NCBI GenBank assembly: GCA_900542945.1
Contig: UQPI01000031.1
Location: 1-23,399 of the forward strand
Reading direction: 5' to 3'
From: an uncultured Collinsella sp.
GTDB lineage: Bacteria > Actinomycetota > Coriobacteriia > Coriobacteriales > Coriobacteriaceae
Length of the DNA: 23,399 nt
Shown piece by piece: positions 1 to 6,228 of this stretch. The position numbers and the translations under genes are program-made. Each line of letters begins with the position of its first letter. The stretch's first letter is position 1. The notes below the pieces were generated by a model. The model had not been told where the DNA came from, ran no database searches, and saw only the letters and a list, made by a program, of their open reading frames with translations.

Positions 1-499
1 AAAGCGTGTTGAGGGGATTGACCAAGAGCGAGGCGGGATCAAATTGCTCGTGCACGAGCGCCCGTAGTGTTTCCGACTGGTTTGAACATAGCTCAGTGTC
101 TCCAAAGCGAATGCCGTTAAGTACTATATTCACTAATTCCTGGGTGTTCTTAGCGTTCTCAAACAACTGGGTTATTGTCTCGAGGAACTCTCTACCTGTT
201 GCCCCGCTGCAACGGAGGTAGTCATCAATAAAATATTTAAGTGATTGGGGCTCAGTTTCAAGTGAGTCTTCGAGAAGGTCCCTAATTTCAATGGTTTCTA
301 CGCCATGCTTCTCAAGCAATTGAACCATGGAATCGTGCTCATACATTGCTTTGTCGAGGTCAAAACGACCGCTCCATTTTCGCAGGGAGAAAACTTGGCT
401 AAAGTCGGCATCAGGGTAGTTTTGTGTTTCAGCTCCTGGTCGATGGACAAGTACAGCTTTTAAATGACCGATTTCATTTGTTACGTGTATGCCTTGCAT
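1..499 (-). CDS. Arginine-deiminase-family protein, N-terminal part, runs off the left edge
   Basis: Leftward reading frame with no stop up to the window edge; 166 residues are visible. It starts at the ATG complementary to 497-499, preceded by an AGGAG-like site (GGACAGGAGACAGAC). The N-terminus MQGIHVTNEIGHLKAVLVHR matches the start of arginine deiminases (NEIG.LK.VL.HRPG) and the complete ArcA of this window (SEIGKLKKVVLHRPG). It keeps the following EHD...LL...GVE segment (YEHDSMVQLLEKHGVETIEI). It lacks the acidic LFDD-like pocket segment of canonical deiminases, reading FSLRKWSGRFDLDKAMYEHD there. The catalytic Cys, His and Asp residues would lie outside the window, so activity cannot be judged. 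It is divergent from the yfcC-arcA-arcB operon and shares its upstream region, suggesting a related role. It could be an active isozyme, a deiminase of another guanidino compound, or a degenerate paralogue. The family call is firm; the function is open. Confidence 0.85.
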   Translation of the reverse strand, partial: MQGIHVTNEIGHLKAVLVHRPGAETQNYPDADFSQVFSLRKWSGRFDLDKAMYEHDSMVQLLEKHGVETIEIRDLLEDSLETEPQSLKYFIDDYLRCSGATGREFLETITQLFENAKNTQELVNIVLNGIRFGDTELCSNQSETLRALVHEQFDPASLLVNPLNTL

Positions 500-761
500 G
501 TCTGTCTCCTGTCCTGCTGGTTTTTATAGTTTTTATATAAGGCTAAGGCAGGTTCCTTGTTGTGTTGCGGAAAAGTTAAAAGACGTATGTAATTGACAAA
601 TAACATCAATTTTAATAATCAGATTGATTAATAACGTCACTTTAGCTGCCGTTCATAGGTGAAAAGCGACACGATGGCGATGGTTGGCCGACCACCGCTG
701 AGCAACCTCATACATTTATGGTGCCAGCTGGATAGATGGGAAAAGGAATGAAGGAGGAGAT
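500..761. promoter_or_regulatory. Divergent AT-rich control region between the two deiminase loci
   Basis: No gene is seen in these 262 nt, which are much more AT-rich than the surroundings and must hold the promoters for both the leftward deiminase paralogue and the rightward operon. A perfect -35-like TTGACA lies at 593-598, with AT-rich candidates (such as TAATCA at 616-621) at the right distance for the rightward operon. An inverted repeat ATCAAT (605-610) / ATTGAT (623-628) overlaps this promoter and could be an operator. The leftward side has TATAAA-like runs near 520-540. A short imperfect hairpin at 677-698 (GCGATGGT / ACCACCGC) sits in the putative leader. The regulator cannot be named: spacing fits neither a clean FNR/CRP box nor an ArgR box. 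Confidence 0.4.
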
Positions 762-2204
762 ATGGCAGTGGAAAGTTCGAAAGGCATCAAGCAGTTCAAG
801 GTCCCGCACGTATATGCGATCATCTTTGCACTTATGGTCATCTTCGCTGTTCTCACGTGGATTGTTCCCTCTGGGTCCTATCAGCGTCAGGAGGTGAACG
901 GTCGTGAAGTCACTGTCGCAGGTACGTATGAGCAGAGTGAAAAGACATATATTGACGAGGAAACCGGGGATGAAGTAGATCTCAGACAAGGCGTCTTCGA
1001 TGTTCTTCAGGCTCCAACGCGCGGTATACAAGAGGCAATTGAGGTCGTTGCATTCATCTTGATTGTGGGCGGTTCGTTTCAGGTTATTACTAAAACGGGC
1101 GCTATCACGAGCGGAATGGGTCGTGTCGTTCGCCGCTTTAAGAACAAAGACATTCTAATTATTCCTATTGCGATGGTTCTCTTTGCATTGGGCGGAACGA
1201 GCTTTGGCATGGCGGAAGAAACTCTCCCGTTCTTTGCGATCTTCATGCCAATTATGATGGCTATGGGCTTCGACTCGATGACGGCGTTCATGGTCGTGTT
1301 CGTTGGAGCGCGCACGGGTTACATCGCCTCAACGATTAATCCGTTTAATGTTCTCATTGCGCAAGGTATTCTTGGTATTCAGGGCAACCCCCAGCTGTGG
1401 CTGCGTATGATTGCCTGGGTTGTTTTGACCGCCGTTGCAATTACTTGGGTTGTCCTCTATGCACGAAGGGTAAAGAAGAACCCTGAGTCATCGATCACAT
1501 TTGAGGATGATATCGCCAAGAAAGTCGAGTTCGCTGCCGATGAATCTGCCCTTGATGCGGAATTTACGGGTCGTCAAAAAGGCGTGCTTGCGGTATTTAT
1601 CGCTGGAATGTGCCTTATCATCTGGGGACTTGTGACCCAGGGCTGGTATATGAACGAGATTTCTGCGGTCTTTTTGGCCATGGGCCTGTTGGCTGGTGTT
1701 ATTGCAGGCTTTAGTCAGGACGTCATCGCTCAGGAATTTGTTGCGGGTATCGCTGACTTTGCTTTCTCGGCAATTGTCGTTGGACTTGCGCGTGGCATCC
1801 TTGTCATTGCCTCTGACGGCATGATCATCGATACCATCCTCAATGCGCTCGCCACTGGTCTGGGCGGCATCCCGGCGGTTCTCTTTACTACGCTTCTTTA
1901 TGCGGTTGAGAACCTCCTGGCGATTCTGGTTCCCAGCTCATCTGGCCTTGCAGCACTGACCGCTCCCATTTTTGGACCTTTGACCGAACTCATGGGCCTT
2001 AATCCCGAGGCTGCCGTGTGGGCTCTCTCCATGGGTAGCGCGACGATGTCTTTGATCTGTCCTACTAGCGCCATTCTTGTAGCGGGTTTGGGCGTGTGCA
2101 AGATCAAGCTTGGCCAGTGGTGGAAGACCGTTTGGAAATTCTTCTTGGTCGTGTCGCTCATCAATATCGTATTCGTAGCAATCTCGGGACTTATTGCCCT
2201 GTAG
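762..2204 (+). CDS. yfcC: YfcC-family membrane carrier, probable arginine/ornithine (or citrulline) exchanger
   Basis: 480 residues, starting at an ATG preceded by a strong AAGGAGG site. The protein is very hydrophobic, with roughly a dozen predicted membrane spans: the first at about residues 17-35 (YAIIFALMVIFAVLTWIVP), further ones from about 95 to 235, and a second bundle from about 275 to 480. Characteristic YfcC / C4-dicarboxylate anaerobic carrier (DcuC-like) patterns are WIVPSGSY near the start, GGTSFGMAEETLPF around 145-160, and ARTGYIASTINPFNVLIAQG around 185-205. Second-half segments such as VPSSSGLAALTAPI and CPTSAILVAGL mark the family's repeated inverted half. YfcC-type carriers serve as the ArcD arginine/ornithine antiporter in some streptococci. 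Here it is the first gene of an operon with arcA and arcB (28-nt gap to arcA), so exchange of arginine for ornithine or citrulline is the natural inference. Substrate is not proven by sequence. Confidence 0.88.
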   Translation: MAVESSKGIKQFKVPHVYAIIFALMVIFAVLTWIVPSGSYQRQEVNGREVTVAGTYEQSEKTYIDEETGDEVDLRQGVFDVLQAPTRGIQEAIEVVAFILIVGGSFQVITKTGAITSGMGRVVRRFKNKDILIIPIAMVLFALGGTSFGMAEETLPFFAIFMPIMMAMGFDSMTAFMVVFVGARTGYIASTINPFNVLIAQGILGIQGNPQLWLRMIAWVVLTAVAITWVVLYARRVKKNPESSITFEDDIAKKVEFAADESALDAEFTGRQKGVLAVFIAGMCLIIWGLVTQGWYMNEISAVFLAMGLLAGVIAGFSQDVIAQEFVAGIADFAFSAIVVGLARGILVIASDGMIIDTILNALATGLGGIPAVLFTTLLYAVENLLAILVPSSSGLAALTAPIFGPLTELMGLNPEAAVWALSMGSATMSLICPTSAILVAGLGVCKIKLGQWWKTVWKFFLVVSLINIVFVAISGLIAL

Positions 2205-2232
2205 GTTTCATAGCTGAAATGGAGTAACAGGA

Positions 2233-3477
2233 ATGTCTAAAGGACTGAATGTACACAGCGAGATTGGTAAGCTCAAGAAAGTTGTGCTTCACCGCCCCGG
2301 TCGTGACCTTGTGAACGTAAAGGCAGAAGAGTTCGAGGATGTCTGGATTCACGACTGTTTCTATCTAGATGTGGCTCAAAAGGAGCATGATGCCTTTGCG
2401 GATCTTCTGAGGAGCGAAGGTGTTGAGGTTCTCTATATGGAGAAACTCGTTGCTGAAGCGCTGGATGCATGCCCCTCGGCTCGCGCTGAGTTTACCGATA
2501 CATTTATGGCTGAGAGCGGGATTGTCAATCCTATGCTTGAGCAGGCTGTTCGTGAAAAGCTCGACGCTATTTCAGATTCGTATCAGTTTGTACTTGAGGC
2601 TATGGGGGGGTATCGTTATCGTGACCTTGAGCTGCCTCGCGTTTCGACTACGCTTAGTATGATGGATAATGAGGATGCGAAGCCCGATGATTTGGTGTTG
2701 AAGCCTCTTCCGAGTTCATATTTCTCTCGCGATCCTCTTGCTTCCGTGGGCAAAGGCGTTCTGCTTCACCATATGTATTGGAAACAGCGAGATCGTGAAG
2801 TGCCCTTCTATGAAGCGATTTTCAAATACCATCCCGATTATGCAGGGACTCCGATTTGGTACGACCATAAGAATCCCTGGCATATCGAGGGCGGTGATGT
2901 GCTTAACATTAACGCTCATACCTTGGCTATTGGAATTAGCCAGCGAACTGAGGCGGCTGCGATTGAGGAGCTTGCAAAGAATTTGTTCTGGGGATCTGGG
3001 AGTTCTGAGATCGATACCGTTTACGCTATTAAAATCCCCAACGGCTATGCTTACATGCATCTTGACACCGTTTGCACCATGGTGGATTTCGATAAGTTCA
3101 CAGTTTATCCCGGTATTTTTGAGACCCTTCGTGTTTATCGTCTGACTCGTGGTGACTCTGAGGGAATGGTCGCTGTTCAAGAGATTGATGACACGCTTGA
3201 ACATATTCTTGAAATGGCTACTGGCGTGGAGAAGGTGCAGCTTATTGAGTGCGGTGCCGGCGATATGGTTGAGGCATCTCGCGAGCAGTGGAACGACGGG
3301 TCGAACACTCTTGCCGTTGCTCCTGGTAAAGTCTGTGTTTACGAGCGCAATGTTGTCACAAATGATGAGCTCTACAAGAACGGTTTGGAACTTTTGGTCG
3401 TTCCCTCCGAGGAACTGTCCCGCGGTCGTGGCGGCCCGCGCTGCATGAGCATGCCCTTCTGGCGCGAAGATATTTAG
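2233..3477 (+). CDS. arcA: Arginine deiminase ArcA
   Basis: 414 residues, the normal family length; start ATG with GGAG eight bases upstream. It hydrolyses L-arginine to citrulline and ammonia in the cytoplasm, first step of the arginine deiminase pathway. Visible guanidino-modifying-enzyme motifs: HRPGRD (20-25), FSRD with catalytic-type Asp167, HIEGGD with Glu219, GISQRT (234-239), MHLD with His276 and Asp278, and GRGGPRCMSMP with nucleophile Cys404. The catalytic set is complete. Two spots differ from canonical enzymes: the LFDD segment reads WIHD (38-41), and the PMPN/PLPN...FTRD motif reads PLPSSYFSRD, replacing by Ser161 the Asn that corresponds to Asn160 of the Pseudomonas enzyme, a substrate-contacting residue. 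It sits between yfcC and arcB and is cotranscribed with them. The deiminase call is firm; strict arginine specificity is likely but less certain. Confidence 0.95.
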   Translation: MSKGLNVHSEIGKLKKVVLHRPGRDLVNVKAEEFEDVWIHDCFYLDVAQKEHDAFADLLRSEGVEVLYMEKLVAEALDACPSARAEFTDTFMAESGIVNPMLEQAVREKLDAISDSYQFVLEAMGGYRYRDLELPRVSTTLSMMDNEDAKPDDLVLKPLPSSYFSRDPLASVGKGVLLHHMYWKQRDREVPFYEAIFKYHPDYAGTPIWYDHKNPWHIEGGDVLNINAHTLAIGISQRTEAAAIEELAKNLFWGSGSSEIDTVYAIKIPNGYAYMHLDTVCTMVDFDKFTVYPGIFETLRVYRLTRGDSEGMVAVQEIDDTLEHILEMATGVEKVQLIECGAGDMVEASREQWNDGSNTLAVAPGKVCVYERNVVTNDELYKNGLELLVVPSEELSRGRGGPRCMSMPFWREDI

Positions 3478-3509
3478 TTGCAAATCCACTGTGATAGGAG
3501 ATGGCGAAT

Positions 3510-4520
3510 ATGGGTGTTAATATCGCTGGGCGCAGTTTTCTGAAGCTGCTTGATTACACGACGGAAGAGATTGAGTATCTGCTTGAGCTTTCTGCTAACT
3601 TCAAAAGCATGAAGCGTGCCGGTGTTCCGCATAAATACCTTGAAGGCAAGAATATTGTTTTGCTATTTGAGAAGACTTCCACGCGTACTCGCTGCGCCTT
3701 CGAAGTTGGTGCACTTGACCTTGGTATGGGCGTAACTTATTTGGATCCGGGCTCGTCCCAGATGGGCAAAAAGGAGTCGATTGAGGACACGGCTCGCGTC
3801 CTTGGCCGCATGTATGACGGAATTGAATACCGCGGCTTTGAACAGGCGAAGGTTGAGGAGCTTGCCGCAAAAGCTGGGGTTCCCGTTTGGAATGGGCTGA
3901 CTACTGAATTTCACCCGACTCAAGTGCTTGCCGATATTCTGACCATGCGTGAAGAGTTTGGAGAGATTAAGGGCAGGAAACTTACATTTTTTGGTAAGGC
4001 GGCCGGAAACGTCGCCGATTCGCTCATGGTCATTTGCGCTAAGCTCGGCATTAACTACTGTTCTTGCGGCCCAATCGGGGGAAATTCGGAGGGGGCTACA
4101 TCCTATGATCCTGAACTCCTTGCAGAATGTAGTCGTATTGCGGCCGAGCATGGATCGACGATTACCATTACAGAAGATATTGAGGAAGGCGCTCGTGATG
4201 CCGATGTAATTTACACGGATGTTTGGGTTGGCATGGGTCAGCCCGCAGAGCTGTGGGAAAGCCGCATTAAGCTCATGTCGCCGTATCGTGTGACCGCTGA
4301 GGTGATGTCTATGGCAAAGCCCGAGGCGATTTTCCTCCACTGCCTTCCGAGCTTCCACGATACTAATACTACTGTTGGTGCCGAAATTGCTGAGAAGTTT
4401 GGAGTTGCCGAAATGGAAGTCACGGACGAGGTTTTTGAGTCCGATAAGTCTCGTGTTTTCCAAGAAGCGGAGAATCGCATGCATACGATTAAGGCGGTGA
4501 TGTACGCAACGCTTAAGTAG
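3510..4520 (+). CDS. arcB: Ornithine carbamoyltransferase, catabolic type
   Basis: 336 residues from the ATG at 3510; TAGGAG at 3495-3500 gives nine bases of spacing, whereas the in-frame ATG at 3501 abuts that site and is unlikely. In the deiminase pathway it splits citrulline with phosphate into ornithine and carbamoyl phosphate. Motifs: carbamoyl-phosphate-binding FEKTSTRTRCAFEVG (STRTR 57-61), FHPTQ (134-138), HCLP (277-280) and the C-terminal ENRMHTIKAV. The order and similarity match ArcB rather than putrescine carbamoyltransferase. Two amino-acid-side segments are unusual: GDARNNMGNS of typical enzymes is GKAAGNVADS here (162-171), keeping only the second Asn, and the SMG loop (DVWVSMGE) is DVWVGMGQ (237-244). 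No carbamate kinase gene follows, so the carbamoyl phosphate must be used by an enzyme encoded elsewhere. Probably last gene of the yfcC-arcA-arcB operon. Confidence 0.93.
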   Translation: MGVNIAGRSFLKLLDYTTEEIEYLLELSANFKSMKRAGVPHKYLEGKNIVLLFEKTSTRTRCAFEVGALDLGMGVTYLDPGSSQMGKKESIEDTARVLGRMYDGIEYRGFEQAKVEELAAKAGVPVWNGLTTEFHPTQVLADILTMREEFGEIKGRKLTFFGKAAGNVADSLMVICAKLGINYCSCGPIGGNSEGATSYDPELLAECSRIAAEHGSTITITEDIEEGARDADVIYTDVWVGMGQPAELWESRIKLMSPYRVTAEVMSMAKPEAIFLHCLPSFHDTNTTVGAEIAEKFGVAEMEVTDEVFESDKSRVFQEAENRMHTIKAVMYATLK

Positions 4521-4605
4521 CGGGGCGTTGAGAAATCAGTCGCAAATCTGTTTGCCATACTATATTTCTCTCAACAAGCTGATAGGATACAGGGGAGAAT
4601 GATGC

Positions 4606-4636
4606 GCGCGTCAGTCGATTTTTTCGACTGACGCGC
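4606..4636 (+). terminator. 13-bp perfect hairpin between arcB and queA
   Basis: GCGCGTCAGTCGA (4606-4618) pairs with TCGACTGACGCGC (4624-4636) around a T5 loop. Only a short T run (TTTG) follows, so it is at best a weak intrinsic terminator for the arc operon. It lies 18 bases before the queA start and may instead structure the queA leader. A weaker stem upstream (GCAAA/TTTGC near 4541-4554, flanked by GTTGAGAAAT and ATTTCTCTCAAC) adds structure after the arcB stop. Confidence 0.5.
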
Positions 4637-4654
4637 TTTGTGAAAGAGGCAAAG

Positions 4655-5866
4655 ATGCGTACCGATGATTTTGACTATAACCTGCCCGAAGAGCTCATCG
4701 CCCAGGCGCCTGCCGAGCCGCGCGACTCCTGCCGCCTGCTGGTGGTTGATCGCAAAGGCTCCGAGACAGGAACGCCGCTAGAGCATGGCGGCACCGTCGA
4801 GCACCGCATCTTCCGTGACATCATCGACTATATCGAGCCGGGCGACGTGCTCGTCATCAACCAGACGCGCGTGATGCCGGCTCGCCTGATTGGCCGCAAG
4901 ACGGGCTCGGGCGGCGTGGTCGAGACGCTGCTGCTCAAGCGCCGCGAGGATGTTGACCCGCTGGGTCACGTCTGGGAGTGCCTGGTCAAGCCGGGCAAGC
5001 GCCTAAAGCCCGGTGCTCAGATTGAGTATCGCGCCGGTGGCGCCCATGCGCCCGAGGGCGCACCCGTGGTACTGACGGCCGAGGTCGTCGACTTTGTCAC
5101 CGATAGCCGCGGCGGCCGTCTGGTGCGCTTTGAGCCGGCCGGTTGCAATGCCGCCGGCGACCCGCGCACGCTCGACGAGGCCATCCATGCTGCCGGCCAC
5201 GTGCCGCTGCCGCCTTACATTACCGATTACGAGGGCGATCCCGAGAAGTACCAGACCGTCTACGCCATGAAGGAGGAGCACTCGGCCGCTGCTCCCACGG
5301 CTGGCCTGCACTTCACGCCCGAGCTCATGGCTGCCATCGAGGCCAAGGGCGCAAAGTTTGCCGCCGTCGAGCTCGAGGTGGGCATCGACACCTTCCGCCT
5401 GGTGGAAGAGGACGACCCCACGCAGCACGTCATGCACACCGAGCGCTACCACGTGTCGCAGGAGGTTGTCGACGCCGTGCATAAGGCGAAGGCCGAGGGG
5501 CACCGCGTGATCGCCGTCGGCACCACTGCAGTGCGTTCGCTCGAAAGCGCCTTCGATGCGGAGGCACCTGTGTCCGATCCGGCCGTGACAGCGCGCTATT
5601 TTGAAGGCCGCGAGGACGGCGCTGACACGCTCGGCCGCGGCGACATCGTGGTGCGCGAGAACGCGACGACACAGCTCTACCTTATGCCTGGCTCGACCTA
5701 TCATGTGGTCGACGCGCTGATCACCAACTTCCACGTGCCGCGTTCCACGCTCATGATGCTTGTGAGCGCGCTTGCCACCCGCGATCAGATCATGGATGCC
5801 TACGCCGCCGCCATCGAAAAACGTTACCGCTTCCTCAGCTTTGGCGACGCCATGCTCATTCAGTAG
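4655..5866 (+). CDS. queA: S-adenosylmethionine:tRNA ribosyltransferase-isomerase QueA
   Basis: 403 residues. The ATG at 4655 is chosen over the upstream in-frame GTG at 4640 because AAAGAGG lies just ahead of it and the protein then begins MRTDDFDYNLPEELIAQAPA, the standard QueA N-terminus. It transfers and isomerises the ribosyl group of SAM onto preQ1 in tRNA, giving epoxyqueuosine at the wobble position of GUN anticodons. Family patterns: EPGDVLVINQTRVMPARLIG, GHVWECLVKPGKRLK, EEHSAAAPTAGLHFT, ELEVGIDTFRLV, VIAVGTTAVRSLE and LITNFHVPRSTLMMLVSAL. It is longer than the usual ~340-350 residues because of inserts near 35-50 (SETGTPLEHGGTVEH), 125-155 and 305-330. Its codon use is much GC-richer than the arc genes. 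Tgt, the partner enzyme in queuosine synthesis, lies about 3.7 kb downstream on the same strand. The stop codon touches a palindromic repeat. Confidence 0.97.
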   Translation: MRTDDFDYNLPEELIAQAPAEPRDSCRLLVVDRKGSETGTPLEHGGTVEHRIFRDIIDYIEPGDVLVINQTRVMPARLIGRKTGSGGVVETLLLKRREDVDPLGHVWECLVKPGKRLKPGAQIEYRAGGAHAPEGAPVVLTAEVVDFVTDSRGGRLVRFEPAGCNAAGDPRTLDEAIHAAGHVPLPPYITDYEGDPEKYQTVYAMKEEHSAAAPTAGLHFTPELMAAIEAKGAKFAAVELEVGIDTFRLVEEDDPTQHVMHTERYHVSQEVVDAVHKAKAEGHRVIAVGTTAVRSLESAFDAEAPVSDPAVTARYFEGREDGADTLGRGDIVVRENATTQLYLMPGSTYHVVDALITNFHVPRSTLMMLVSALATRDQIMDAYAAAIEKRYRFLSFGDAMLIQ

Positions 5867-5894
5867 GTTACGGCGTTTTCCAAACGCCGTAACC
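5866..5894. repeat. Palindromic hairpin touching the queA stop codon
   Basis: GGTTACGGCGTTT (5866-5878) pairs perfectly with AAACGCCGTAACC (5882-5894) across a TCC loop. The first G is the last base of the queA TAG. A related hairpin follows the SDR stop (9097-9123), and a half copy follows the dipeptidase stop (19253). No T tract follows, so it is a structure or repeat unit rather than a clear terminator by itself. Confidence 0.7.
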
Positions 5895-5906
5895 GGCCGA
5901 CGCTGT

Positions 5907-6005
5907 GCGGGCCGCATTTGGACAATCTGACGTTCAACTTCAAGGGCGCGACCAGAAGGTCAGCGCCCTTTCGTTTCACGTCACCTTGTCTCAAATGCGA
6001 CCCGC
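5907..6005 (+). repeat. 99-nt structured intergenic element, copy A
   Basis: The element folds as nested stems. The outer stem is GCGGGCCGCATTTG (5907-5920) with CAAATGCGACCCGC (5992-6005), one mismatch. It is followed by GACAA/TTGTC (5921-5925/5986-5990), TGACGT/ACGTCA (5928-5933/5978-5983), and an inner stem AAGGGCGC.GACC / GGTC-A-GCGCCCTT. Copy B at 9137-9235 has the same length and a core differing at about three positions, but outer arms of unrelated sequence that are again mutually complementary. Conservation of pairing without conservation of sequence indicates selection on structure. The identity of the element is unknown to me. Confidence 0.75.
5942..5976 (+). terminator. Intrinsic terminator after queA, inside the 99-nt element
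   Basis: AAGGGCGCGACC (5942-5953), loop AGAA, then GGTCAGCGCCCTT (5958-5970) with a single bulged A, followed by TTCGTTT. The GC-rich stem plus T-rich tail fit a rho-independent terminator for queA. Confidence 0.7.
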
Positions 6006-6060
6006 TCGCTGGCGTTGCCAAGACATCGGCGTCGCCTTGGTCCGGACTAGTCGTTTGGGG

Positions 6061-6165
6061 CACTCATTGGGGACGTACTTAAATGAGTACCTGCGGAATG
6101 AGAGTGGACAATCTCCCGTTTTTGGCCCGTCTGCGGGCTCAAAGTGGGAGATTATCCACTCTCAT
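6061..6165. repeat. Repeat module with 18-bp GAGAGTGG hairpin, copy A
   Basis: The first 31 nt (6061-6091, beginning CACTCATTGGGGACGTAC) are identical to 9334-9364 and contain nested inverted repeats ACTCATT/AATGAGT and GTACT/AGTAC. Then GAGAGTGGACAATCTCCC pairs with GGGAGATTATCCACTCTC (one mismatch), extended by ATGAG/CTCAT, with an inner GCCCG/CGGGC stem. Copy B has ACGAG/CTCGT at the extension, a compensatory change. Between this and the 99-nt element lies GGCGTTGCCA..ACATCGGCGT (about 6011-6032), also shared with copy B. Confidence 0.75.
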
Positions 6166-6172
6166 CATTGAT

Positions 6173-6228
6173 TAGTCGTTGGGGACGTTCTTGTTTGACT
6201 GGTCGTTTAAGAACGTCCCCAATGACTA
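6173..6228. repeat. 20-bp inverted repeat ending on the stop codon of the leftward gene
   Basis: TAGTCGTTGGGGACGTTCTT (6173-6192) pairs with AAGAACGTCCCCAATGACTA (6209-6228) with one mismatch, loop of 16 nt. The last three bases, CTA at 6226-6228, are the complement of the TAG stop of the leftward coiled-coil gene, so the palindrome supplies its stop codon. No clear T tract follows on either strand. It shares the GGGGACGT word with the neighbouring repeat module. Confidence 0.7.

Noticed and set aside
593..628. FNR/CRP or ArgR box for the arc operon
   Set aside because: TTGAC...ATCAA and ATCAAT...ATTGAT have spacings that do not match either consensus; kept only as an unnamed inverted repeat.
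2716..3489. Minus-strand frame of 257 residues opposite arcA
   Set aside because: Antisense shadow of a firmly identified gene, with no motifs or start signal.
4521..4654. preQ1 riboswitch upstream of queA
   Set aside because: No preQ1 aptamer pattern (C-rich loop with an A-rich tail pairing) is visible; only a simple hairpin is present.
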